From Lachnospiraceae bacterium (GTDB lineage: Bacteria; Bacillota; Clostridia; Lachnospirales; Lachnospiraceae), in NCBI GenBank assembly GCA_015057455.1, contig SVEH01000001.1, positions 124,001 through 188,000 of the forward strand: a stretch of 64,000 nt of DNA, written 5' to 3'. The notes beneath the pieces were generated by a model, which did no database searches, had not been told where the DNA came from, and saw only the letters and a list, made by a program, of their open reading frames with translations. A program made the position numbers and the translations under genes. Numbering within the stretch: position 1 is the first letter of the stretch; the number at the start of each line of letters is the position of its first letter. Positions 24,554 to 33,855 of the stretch are shown piece by piece.

Positions 24554-27500
24554 CTAACTCCTAAATAAAAAATGTACAATTGTATTAGTTGAACTATCTA
24601 TAACCAATTCCCATAAACCATTCTTCCCGTTATACGAACCTTTAACGACCCATTTCAATCCATAAGTCAAAACACTATCCGCTTCCGGTTTAGCAGCCCT
24701 CATAATATTACGTATTGTTAAGGTTGACTCTATATATGGTCTGGAATCTTTATGCCCCATTACAGTCTTAGTTCGTTTTAAAGAACTAGCATTATTAATC
24801 AATCTTTTAACTGTTCTTGACTGTTTTATTGTTTCTTTCGCCTTCTGAACCCATGTAACAATTTTTCTTTTGGTACATGACATAGTCTTCTTAACAGCCG
24901 CCCCTATTTTTTTTCCTAGTTTAGCTACATATGGTCCTAAGAATGCTCCAAGTACTGCTCCACCTGCTGTTGCAGCTGTTATTAATGCTGCTCGTTTCCA
25001 GCCTTTTAATTTTAGTTTCTTTGCTAATACACAACCAAGTGCAGCACCTGTTAACCCACCTACAGCAGCACCTATTATGTTAGCAGCGGCTTCTCCCTCA
25101 CTATCATCGTTGCTAATAGGATTATTCAAACAATACGCAAATAAGTTATGCTCTACTATACTTCCCTGATCTTCTTCCAGCACACTTACATCATCTGCAT
25201 TTATAAATCTTCTTACCTCTGGGTCATAGTATCTACTTTGTAGGTAATACATTCCTAAGTCTGTATCATAGTAATATCCTCTATATCTTAATGAGTTTAA
25301 GTTTCCTAGATGTCCTGCACTTGTTATTGCAGCTCCGTTTTGGTCAGTTACTGATAGTACATTACCCCACGCATCATATTCGTAGTTTACTATCATTACT
25401 CCATTACCATTTACTATTCCTACTACGTCTCCTCTGGAGTTTGTTACCATGTAACCTGCTCCTGTAGAACCATCTGCTTTTACGTACTGGATATAGCGTG
25501 GTTGACCTTCTGCATCATAACCATAGTGGAGTTCCATATCTCCCTTTTTCTCATATAGAAGTTTTCCATCTACATATTCATATACAGTTGTAGTACTTCC
25601 TACAGTCTTACTTAATCTAAGTCCGCTTGCATCATATGTGAATGTAGCATTTATTCCATTACCACTAAGTAATGTTAGTTCACGTCCATTGCTCCATCCC
25701 ATAGTATAACCACGATAACTTGTTGGATTTCCTATAGCATCATATGTTATTGCTTGTCCATCATATGACGTTAATAAGTCCTTCCAGTTTGTGTCTGTGT
25801 ATGCATAGTTTATTGTATCTGTTTCTGTTCCTAGTGTACCTGTTGTATATGCATATTCTTTTATACTTGTAATATTTCCGCCATTGTCATAGTTATATAC
25901 TCTAGTTTTATTCTCTAATGCACTATTCTCTCTTACTAGTTGTCCTAATTTATCATATACATATGTTGCTTTATCTGTATATGAAGAACCTGTAGTCTTT
26001 TGTTGTATCTTTGTTATGTTTCCTACTTTATCATAAGTATAATGTAGTGACTTATCACCTATTGTTTCAACCGCTAGTTTTGTTGTTCTATATGTATTAT
26101 CACTACCTTCATTTCTTCCTGATAGGTGATATGTATAAGATACCTTATATGGGTCTACAGTTGATATCTCATAGCTTGTTCTTCTTAGTAAACTATCATA
26201 TGCATAGCTTACTGTTCTTGATGTTGGAAGTGTATATACTGATAATAAGTTATCTTTAGCATATGTATAAGCATGGGCTAGTGTCTTAGTTCCTGCCTTG
26301 TTTATTATCTTAGCTACGTTATTATTAATGTCATATCCATATTCAGTTGTATATAGATTCCTTGTCTTATTGCTTGCTAGTGCTGTATTTATTACCGTAC
26401 TTCTTATAAGACGTGATGTTGAATCATAGTCATAATTATACAATAAATTGTTTGCTATGTCTTCATTTTTTACTATATTTCCTGAAGTATCTGCGTAGTT
26501 TTTAAACACTGTTGTTCCATTATTTCCTACTGTTGCTATATTCCCATACTTATCGTATGTAAATGTGTTATAATCTCCATTACCATATGTAATCTTTGAT
26601 ACTTCTCCATTGTTATTCTTATAGTCTGTTTCTAGTATACTTTGACTTCCTACTTTTACTGAAGATTCATTGCCGAATTCATCGTAACCATAATTATAAC
26701 TAAATCCATTATGTGTAATACTGCTTAATCTATGTTTATCATAACCAAATGTATTACTTACTTCTGTTCCTGCATCATTAGTTGTTGCTACCTTTGTTAC
26801 TAAATCATTATTAGCATTATAAGTATAAGATGTAGTTTCACCTTTTTGATTAGTTGTTGATGTAAGCAATCCTTTATCTGTGTTATATGTATTCGTTACT
26901 GTATTTCCATCTTGATCTGATACACTACTTACATATGCTCCATCAGATGTATATGTCATATCTGTTTGTAGATACATCTCACTTGATGAACTAGCCATGT
27001 TATCTACTACTAGCTTAGTTGGATTTCCTGCACTATTATATGTGTAGTTATACATAACTCCATACTGTGATTTTGCTTGTGTCATGTTATGTTTACTATC
27101 ATATGTGTATGTATACGCATATCCTTTAGCATCTGTATCTGAGATTAGGTTATTGTTTGAATATGACATAGATGATTGTTGTGTAGCATTATCTACAACG
27201 GATGTCATATTACCATTGCTATCGTAAGTATATGTCTGCACATCATCTCTTACTACTGACAGGTTATCAAATACAGCACTATTTACCTGATATTCATATC
27301 TTGGATATACACTTAGATATGCAGGTGTTCTATCTACACTATCATCTCCATCATCTAAGTCTACTACCACAGCTGAATACTGCCAACTATCAACATCATG
27401 ATTAAACTCAGCAGCTGATTTCCATACCTCTGCTCCATCTGTATATGTAATTAATACTGAGATTTTAAATCTTCTATTTACATCACTAGAAACATCTGTT

Positions 27501-30500
27501 ATATACGCTGGTGCTGCACTTGCCTTAGCCCAACCACTTACTATATATGTATCTTCTTCATTACCTGATACTGCAACTTGTTGAATTAATCTCTTATAAT
27601 TGTCTTTATCACCTACTATTTTATAACCCTTGCTTCCATCTATGGCAGTCGATACTATTCCATCTGATGATGATGCATTCTGTGTTGTATAGCTATATAA
27701 ACCATTTGATTTTTCAAAGCTACCATTTTCTAGAATGTTATAAGCATTTGCCACATCTCCTGCTTCTAATTGAAGTGCGTCAAAATATGCGTTACCATTA
27801 GCTTCTTTTAGTAATAAGTTTACAGATGTTTGTGTTGTATCTGATGGTACGGTAAATGTTACACTTTCTCTTCTCCAACCATTATTAATAGTTGTATTTG
27901 TTGTACTTGATATAAAGTCTGTATAGAAAGTCTTAGATGAACCATCTTCTAGGTAACATATAACCACTAGTCCTGCACCATATGTTCCTGTATTTAATGG
28001 TGATAAACCTGTTGTTTTAATATAACCTGATAGTGTATAAGTACTTCCAGGTACAACCTCACTATTAGCAAACATCTGTCTATATCTAAGCATATTTCCA
28101 GATGTTGTATCAGTTGCTGCAAGTCTTAAACTCTTACTTCCTATATAACTATAGTTACTTGCATATCCTTTATAGTCTGTACAATCTCCTGTCTTTAAAA
28201 ACGCCCAGTCAGTACTTTTCTCCATGTTATGGTTAAGTAAAAGGTTATTTACATTACCACCAAGTGTTGCACTTTTAGTTACTCTATTAAGTTTCTTTAT
28301 ATTAGAACCTGATGAGTTTGCCTCACCTGCTGTATAAGTAGCTGTAGATGCTCCAAATCTCTTACCATTCATTTTAGAATTTGTTGATATTAATCTTGCA
28401 TAATTATCAAACTGATATTCAGTTATTATATCATCACTTGTTCCATATGAATTATCTACACCACTAGTAGTTATCTTTGTTACATTATACTCTGAATAGT
28501 TAAAACCTATACTTTGTCCTAGTACTGCTGTTCCGCTTGAGTTATAACCATATTCATTTACTTTAGATATTCTTCTACCTTTTGCAGCATTTAATAAGGT
28601 AAACGTAAAAGTATACTTATCTACATCCTTAGTTAATATGATAATATTGTCAGTTGAATATGTATATGACACAGTAGTCGCATCTGGATTCGTTATAGTT
28701 GTTAACTTTGTATCGGTTATAGTATAAGATGTACTTCTTCCTGCTGGGTCTGTAATTTTACTTAAGTAATTCCCATTTGATGTTATCGTTATATTCTTTC
28801 CTGCACCATCTGTTACAGATTGAATCACTGTATTAGTTGAATCATAGTTTATCGTAATAGTATTCCCATTAGCATCGGCTATTGATGATAGATTACCATT
28901 TGATAAAAATGTCATCTTACCATCTTGAGAATCTGTAATTGTATATTTAGAAGATGATACTGTAAGTTCTAGACCTAATCCATCTTCATCATAATACTTT
29001 GTAGCACCATCTTCCGTTACCTTCATAAAGTAATGTTCTGTTCCATCTTCATCTGTATATACGTAAGGATATGTACTAAGTGCTGTTCCTGTAAGTCCAT
29101 ATTCAGATGAACTTTTTATCGTTTGTTGTATATTTAGTTTCCATCCATACCCTACATACGGTTTTGAACCATAATTATACTTTTTATTATCTGCTGAGTT
29201 ATTAACTAAATATACAGATGCTGGTGCTTTCTCACCACTTGTAGATACACCTTCCTGTGTAACTACTAAGTTTCCTGTATAATCATTAACATATGCCGTT
29301 CCTGCTTCTCCACAATCAAAATCTGTATAAGAATAATAATCTTCTAAACCTTTTGAATTACGATACTCTAATTCTATTAATGGATAAGCATCAGATACTG
29401 TATTATATCTTTCTGACCAATATTTACCATGTATTCCCGAATCTACTAAAGTCCCACTTTCTTTTCCTGACTTTAACATAATACCGTAATTAGTTATATC
29501 TCCATCGTACCAAGCTTTAGCTGCCTTTGTTATGTCAAACTGTTTTGTTATTAAGTTATTATCTAACTGTGTGCTAGTGCTTGTTCCACTTTCATGATAA
29601 TCTGCATCATCTTTACATATGTAACTGTAGTCAAGTGGTGTACTCTGTGCTGATGGCATGTTATTCCATGTCATACTTGAAGGAGTCCATGATTCTGTAA
29701 CCATATATGCTTCAATTGGTAAATCTGGTGTAGATGTTGTATATGAATCCATATCATATTGATTTATATTAAGTATTGCAGATACTACAATATCACCTAC
29801 ATTAAGCTCTGGCATAGTTATACTAACAAATGTTCTACATTTACCATATGCAGATGATTCTCTACCAACTAAACGCATTAAGTTATTATTATAATTTGTA
29901 CTAGGTGTCTCAGATGCAACAAATGTTGTATCTATCGCAGCTTTTGTTGTTTCTGTAGTAATGATAGGGTCAATAACTACAGGGAATTTTCTATCCTCAT
30001 CATTAATCCACTTACTATCTGCCTTTATATCTAATATATACGTACCCTTTTTCTCTTTTAACGAATATTTTACTTCATCAGAAAAATCTCCATCTGCATC
30101 ATACATAAACGGAGTAGGTATTACATATATAACTTTTTCTGTTTCACTATCAATCGCTTTAATCTCATTATCTTTTAATACTAATTTTAAGTTTTCTACT
30201 TTTATATCATATGAATACTTATAATTACTTTGCTTTTTATTAACAATAATATTCTCTTTAAGACCTGAGCTTGTTACTGTATACTCTATATCTGTATCAG
30301 TAGCTATTTCTTCATACGATATTGTTTCACTTATAGTATCTACTTTTAGCTTTTTATTCTTCCCTTTATCCTTACTATCTTTTTTTGATTCTTTCTTGAT
30401 TTTCTTAGACTTTTTATCAGAATTTAACTTAAACTCTAATGAATATTTACCTTTTTCGATTCTAGCTTGACTTCCATTCTCTATTTCATCAGCTATCTTT

Positions 30501-32140
30501 ACTTTAAAATCATTCTTTTTATTAACATAACCACTAAAATCATCTTCACCAGATGCTTCTTCTTTAGTTAGGCTATTATCTATATCTTTCCACTTTCCAT
30601 CCTTCTTATAGTGAACAGCCTCTGAATATACAACTACCTTCTTGCTTCTGTCACTCATTAAAAAAGTCTTTCCATTCTCAGTTCTCTCATCTTCTAACTC
30701 ACCTAATATAGTAGTTTCTTTCTTAGTACTATCAGGTTCATCATTTAGAACTTCTCCCTTAGGTATATCTATTTCTTTGTCTTCTGGTACATCATCTATT
30801 ATGACTTCCTCTTTCTTCTCTTCTAATCCTTGGTCATACCATATGTTGTCTTCATTTGCATATGCCATATCTGGACATAGACCTACAACAAGAGCTATGA
30901 TTAATATGGAAGCTATTATCTTTTTACCTTGATGTTTTATATTTTTCAAACCTATTCCTCTATTCTTACCCTTTACAGATACTAGACTTCCATTTTTCCA
31001 CTTTACAACATCATATGTATTTTTAATCTGTATACTTACCATTTCACGAATCTGCTTTATATTTAATGTGATTTTTTTATTCTTACTAAGCACATCACAT
31101 GCTTCTATTGCATTATCTAGTAAATTACCAAATATGGTTGTTAACTCTATAGCTTCTATAAAATTCAAATCAACATTGTCAATTTTTACATCAAATTCTA
31201 TCTCTTTTTCTTTAGCTAAATTACTTTTATCTGTGAGTATAATATCTAATATGGTATTTCCTGTATATCTCACAGGTATTAACGGCATTAACATAGATGT
31301 TATTTTACCTGTATATTCATTAGCCATATCTACTTTACCATGTATATATAATTGTTGTATTGATTTTATATGCTTATTGACATCATGTAATATTTGAAAA
31401 GTTTTATTATACTTTTTCTCTTGTTCTAAATAATACTTATACTGAATATCTGCCTGTTTTTCTAATATCTTCATCTCATTCTCTAATGAATCTTTATCAA
31501 TTACAACTTTTATAAAATGTAACAAGAATAAAACTGCTAATACTATACATCCCATATTTATCGTTAAATATATATTAATATCCCCATTTTTAAAAGCATC
31601 TGCCATAATTAACATATTGCAAAAGCTATATACAAAAACAATTAAATATATTTTATATACTGTTTTATTAAGAACTACTTTTTTTATAAAAATTCTTTGG
31701 ATAACTATATAATATATAAATATTATAAATAACTTTGAAAATGTTATTTCCAAACAATTCTTCATCGCATCATTAACAATATTAATCCCCACACTATTAA
31801 GAATTGTTTTTAGTATTAAGCCACCTAATCCCTCAAATGTACTCATAATAAGTAGTACAACTTCACACTCTATAATTCTCTTTACAAATTTTGCATTTAT
31901 TTCTCTATAAAATATACCTACGACTACTGCTATAGCACCAATCCATGATATTAAATTAAGCGAAGGATTCCCTTTCATATTTACAAATAACATAGCTATA
32001 ATCCATATAACTTCAAGTAAATAATATATATATTTAAATCTAAATACCTTTTCATATTTATCATTCATAAATTGTAATAAGATATGAACAACTATTAGAC
32101 ATGACAATAATGTAGATGTTATCATAATTACATTTTCCAT
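24554..32140 (-). CDS. Full-length Rhs/YD-repeat toxin fused in frame to a truncated AgrC-like kinase
   Basis: One 2,528-codon frame. Residues 1-397 are a GHKL sensor kinase (separate entry). From residue 398 it is a secreted Rhs protein: signal peptide KKIIASILIIALVVGL..AYA, acidic linker, DNRLRE-type domain (about 735-905), lectin-like segments, a long run of YD repeats, the RHS core (LRYRGYYYDTDLGMYYLQSR, about 2330-2390), a Gly/Ala membrane-like stretch, and a toxin tip ending ENGLWELV-like (GLWELVIDSSTNTIVHFLF), possibly a BECR-fold RNase. A TTG at 30949 with AGAGGA six bases upstream could start the Rhs part alone as MKNIKHQGKK. The first downstream gene is its immunity gene. Confidence 0.85.
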   Translation of the reverse strand: MENVIMITSTLLSCLIVVHILLQFMNDKYEKVFRFKYIYYLLEVIWIIAMLFVNMKGNPSLNLISWIGAIAVVVGIFYREINAKFVKRIIECEVVLLIMSTFEGLGGLILKTILNSVGINIVNDAMKNCLEITFSKLFIIFIYYIVIQRIFIKKVVLNKTVYKIYLIVFVYSFCNMLIMADAFKNGDINIYLTINMGCIVLAVLFLLHFIKVVIDKDSLENEMKILEKQADIQYKYYLEQEKKYNKTFQILHDVNKHIKSIQQLYIHGKVDMANEYTGKITSMLMPLIPVRYTGNTILDIILTDKSNLAKEKEIEFDVKIDNVDLNFIEAIELTTIFGNLLDNAIEACDVLSKNKKITLNIKQIREMVSIQIKNTYDVVKWKNGSLVSVKGKNRGIGLKNIKHQGKKIIASILIIALVVGLCPDMAYANEDNIWYDQGLEEKKEEVIIDDVPEDKEIDIPKGEVLNDEPDSTKKETTILGELEDERTENGKTFLMSDRSKKVVVYSEAVHYKKDGKWKDIDNSLTKEEASGEDDFSGYVNKKNDFKVKIADEIENGSQARIEKGKYSLEFKLNSDKKSKKIKKESKKDSKDKGKNKKLKVDTISETISYEEIATDTDIEYTVTSSGLKENIIVNKKQSNYKYSYDIKVENLKLVLKDNEIKAIDSETEKVIYVIPTPFMYDADGDFSDEVKYSLKEKKGTYILDIKADSKWINDEDRKFPVVIDPIITTETTKAAIDTTFVASETPSTNYNNNLMRLVGRESSAYGKCRTFVSITMPELNVGDIVVSAILNINQYDMDSYTTSTPDLPIEAYMVTESWTPSSMTWNNMPSAQSTPLDYSYICKDDADYHESGTSTSTQLDNNLITKQFDITKAAKAWYDGDITNYGIMLKSGKESGTLVDSGIHGKYWSERYNTVSDAYPLIELEYRNSKGLEDYYSYTDFDCGEAGTAYVNDYTGNLVVTQEGVSTSGEKAPASVYLVNNSADNKKYNYGSKPYVGYGWKLNIQQTIKSSSEYGLTGTALSTYPYVYTDEDGTEHYFMKVTEDGATKYYDEDGLGLELTVSSSKYTITDSQDGKMTFLSNGNLSSIADANGNTITINYDSTNTVIQSVTDGAGKNITITSNGNYLSKITDPAGRSTSYTITDTKLTTITNPDATTVSYTYSTDNIIILTKDVDKYTFTFTLLNAAKGRRISKVNEYGYNSSGTAVLGQSIGFNYSEYNVTKITTSGVDNSYGTSDDIITEYQFDNYARLISTNSKMNGKRFGASTATYTAGEANSSGSNIKKLNRVTKSATLGGNVNNLLLNHNMEKSTDWAFLKTGDCTDYKGYASNYSYIGSKSLRLAATDTTSGNMLRYRQMFANSEVVPGSTYTLSGYIKTTGLSPLNTGTYGAGLVVICYLEDGSSKTFYTDFISSTTNTTINNGWRRESVTFTVPSDTTQTSVNLLLKEANGNAYFDALQLEAGDVANAYNILENGSFEKSNGLYSYTTQNASSSDGIVSTAIDGSKGYKIVGDKDNYKRLIQQVAVSGNEEDTYIVSGWAKASAAPAYITDVSSDVNRRFKISVLITYTDGAEVWKSAAEFNHDVDSWQYSAVVVDLDDGDDSVDRTPAYLSVYPRYEYQVNSAVFDNLSVVRDDVQTYTYDSNGNMTSVVDNATQQSSMSYSNNNLISDTDAKGYAYTYTYDSKHNMTQAKSQYGVMYNYTYNSAGNPTKLVVDNMASSSSEMYLQTDMTYTSDGAYVSSVSDQDGNTVTNTYNTDKGLLTSTTNQKGETTSYTYNANNDLVTKVATTNDAGTEVSNTFGYDKHRLSSITHNGFSYNYGYDEFGNESSVKVGSQSILETDYKNNNGEVSKITYGNGDYNTFTYDKYGNIATVGNNGTTVFKNYADTSGNIVKNEDIANNLLYNYDYDSTSRLIRSTVINTALASNKTRNLYTTEYGYDINNNVAKIINKAGTKTLAHAYTYAKDNLLSVYTLPTSRTVSYAYDSLLRRTSYEISTVDPYKVSYTYHLSGRNEGSDNTYRTTKLAVETIGDKSLHYTYDKVGNITKIQQKTTGSSYTDKATYVYDKLGQLVRENSALENKTRVYNYDNGGNITSIKEYAYTTGTLGTETDTINYAYTDTNWKDLLTSYDGQAITYDAIGNPTSYRGYTMGWSNGRELTLLSGNGINATFTYDASGLRLSKTVGSTTTVYEYVDGKLLYEKKGDMELHYGYDAEGQPRYIQYVKADGSTGAGYMVTNSRGDVVGIVNGNGVMIVNYEYDAWGNVLSVTDQNGAAITSAGHLGNLNSLRYRGYYYDTDLGMYYLQSRYYDPEVRRFINADDVSVLEEDQGSIVEHNLFAYCLNNPISNDDSEGEAAANIIGAAVGGLTGAALGCVLAKKLKLKGWKRAALITAATAGGAVLGAFLGPYVAKLGKKIGAAVKKTMSCTKRKIVTWVQKAKETIKQSRTVKRLINNASSLKRTKTVMGHKDSRPYIESTLTIRNIMRAAKPEADSVLTYGLKWVVKGSYNGKNGLWELVIDSSTNTIVHFLFRS
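30950..32140 (-). other. Truncated AgrC-type GHKL sensor kinase (5' part of the fused frame)
   Basis: Six to seven membrane helices (residues 1-215) are followed by a dimerisation helix with LHDVNKHIKSI (phospho-acceptor His) and a GHKL ATPase with NLLDNAIEA (N box) and NRGIGLKNI (G box). Normal AgrC-like kinases continue about 30 residues after this box; here the frame passes straight into the Rhs signal peptide. GGGGGAGTAAGAGAAT precedes its ATG and the response regulator gene lies 16 bp upstream. It probably arose by a deletion joining a kinase gene to rhs. Confidence 0.75.
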
Positions 32141-32156
32141 ATTCTCTTACTCCCCC

Positions 32157-32897
32157 CTAATTACAATTGCTTAAGTATTCATTAAGCTTTATTTTAAATT
32201 TTGCTACTCTTTTCTGTGATAATGGTACTATTTTTCCATTATCCAAATATATATCATATCCTTTTATTCTTGATACATGTTTTAAATTAATCAAACACCC
32301 TCTACAACTAATCTCAAATGCGCTTTCTTCTAATTCTTTTGATAATGTAGCCATTACATATGGGAATTCATATTGTTCTTCATCCTGTACCATCATTATT
32401 CTTCGTTTCGATTTAATATATTCAAAATATATAATGTCATCCATATTTACCTTTTTTGTTAAAAACACTTTACCATTCATGTCTTTCATATTATTAAATA
32501 TTCTATAATTAGTTTTACTTGTCAAACTATCTTTATTAACAACTTCATCTAATTGCTTTTTTAGCAAAACTTTATCTATTGGCTTACATAAAAACGAAAA
32601 CGCATGTACATCATTAATTGCTTGTAAACAATACTCTCTAAAGCTTGTTATATATAATAATTTTACATTTGTAAATTTTGATTTTAATTTTCTTCCTAAC
32701 TCTATTCCATTTAATTCATCCATTGATATATCTAAAATACCTATATCTAGTCTCTTTATTTCTTTAATCATTTTCTTTGCCGAAAGAAATTTATGTAATA
32801 CAAACTCTATTTTACATTCTTTTAATATTTCTTCTATCATATTTACAATTAAATTTAAATCGTCTGCATTATCATCACAAATTGCTATGTTTATCAT
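32157..32897 (-). CDS. AgrA/LytTR-type response regulator
   Basis: A receiver domain (NIAICDDNADD; ILDISMDELNG with the phospho-Asp; ITSF and CKPID) is followed by a LytTR DNA-binding domain (from about residue 135: FLTKKVNMDDIIYFEYIKSK, CRGCLINLKHVSRI). The start is taken at the ATG preceded by GAGGAAGAAA; an upstream GTG is less likely. It pairs with the AgrC-like kinase immediately downstream. Since that kinase is truncated and fused, signalling may be lost or altered. It may control the rhs operon. No agrD/agrB genes are nearby. Confidence 0.8.
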   Translation of the reverse strand: MINIAICDDNADDLNLIVNMIEEILKECKIEFVLHKFLSAKKMIKEIKRLDIGILDISMDELNGIELGRKLKSKFTNVKLLYITSFREYCLQAINDVHAFSFLCKPIDKVLLKKQLDEVVNKDSLTSKTNYRIFNNMKDMNGKVFLTKKVNMDDIIYFEYIKSKRRIMMVQDEEQYEFPYVMATLSKELEESAFEISCRGCLINLKHVSRIKGYDIYLDNGKIVPLSQKRVAKFKIKLNEYLSNCN

Positions 32898-33000
32898 TTT
32901 CTTCCTCACTTTATCTTAACTGTAATCCATTATAACATATTATATTTTTTAGTATATTTCAATACCTATTGTGTAATTAATTCATACGTTTCTTATACAA

Positions 33001-33837
33001 CTATATTAAACGTCCATTCACAATTCCTGTAAGTTTATGTATTCCATCTAACTGTTCTATTGTATCTAAATTATTCTTGTTATTGTCACTATACAATTCA
33101 ATATAATATTTATTTATACTTCCCGAAGATACATTATAAAACACCCCCAATTCCCACGAACACCAGCCTCTAATCATTTTCCTTCCTCTTATGTTTAATT
33201 CACTATTAACTGTTCTTAATAATAACAATTGGTTGGAATTCTGTAACTCTTTGTGCAAATTCTGTTTAATATTAAAATTAGGGCTATTATTATCGCAACA
33301 TATCCAATCAACATATAAATTTACATCCCTATATGCCATATATATAAATAAGCACAAAGTGTATAGTCTATCTTCATATTCATATGCATATGATAAAAAT
33401 ACCCTATTACCTTTAGTATATTGTCTTATTTTATTAACTACATCTCTATTTATCATTATATGATTCATTACATCATTATTATATTTTGTTAATTTTTTTA
33501 TAATCCTATTAAATGCATAAAATATATTTTTGCTTTTCTCTACATCTTCTATTAGCTCATCAATAATATCACTTATTACTGGATTTCTTTTATTTCTAAG
33601 TGTATTTACTAAATCACCAAAATTTAATAACTCCTCTTCATACTCCCTATTAGATATAAATTTTATTTCTATATCTTCTAAAATTAATATATTAAACTTT
33701 ATCAATTCTTTTAATGGCTCAATATTATGAAATAATTTTTCATTTAATAATCCTATATTTTCTCCTTCATAGTTTTCACCTTCTGCAATCCTTTCTAATA
33801 CCCACCTGTATAATTCAATTCTTGTTAATTCTATCAT
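33001..33837 (-). CDS. TIR-domain protein with helical N-terminus (last gene of the TIR/nucleotide operon)
   Basis: Residues 1-140 are helical with no known motif (possible sensor or partner domain). Residues 145-275 are TIR-like: NRVFLSYAYEYEDRL, then a loop VDWICCDNNSP, LLLLRTVNSE, and WCSWELGVFY with Glu229 at the catalytic position of NAD-cleaving TIR domains. It is the promoter-distal gene of the operon, 18 bp after the TIR-SLOG gene, and reads as an effector. Only a weak ribosome site is visible, so it may depend on coupling. Confidence 0.7.
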   Translation of the reverse strand: MIELTRIELYRWVLERIAEGENYEGENIGLLNEKLFHNIEPLKELIKFNILILEDIEIKFISNREYEEELLNFGDLVNTLRNKRNPVISDIIDELIEDVEKSKNIFYAFNRIIKKLTKYNNDVMNHIMINRDVVNKIRQYTKGNRVFLSYAYEYEDRLYTLCLFIYMAYRDVNLYVDWICCDNNSPNFNIKQNLHKELQNSNQLLLLRTVNSELNIRGRKMIRGWCSWELGVFYNVSSGSINKYYIELYSDNNKNNLDTIEQLDGIHKLTGIVNGRLI

Positions 33838-33855
33838 TTGTTATAACCTACCATT

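Noticed and set aside
26011-29481. Several hydrophobic plus-strand frames opposite the rhs gene
   Set aside because: They are antisense shadows of YD repeats, rich in Tyr/His/Leu from the complementary codons, with no start signals.
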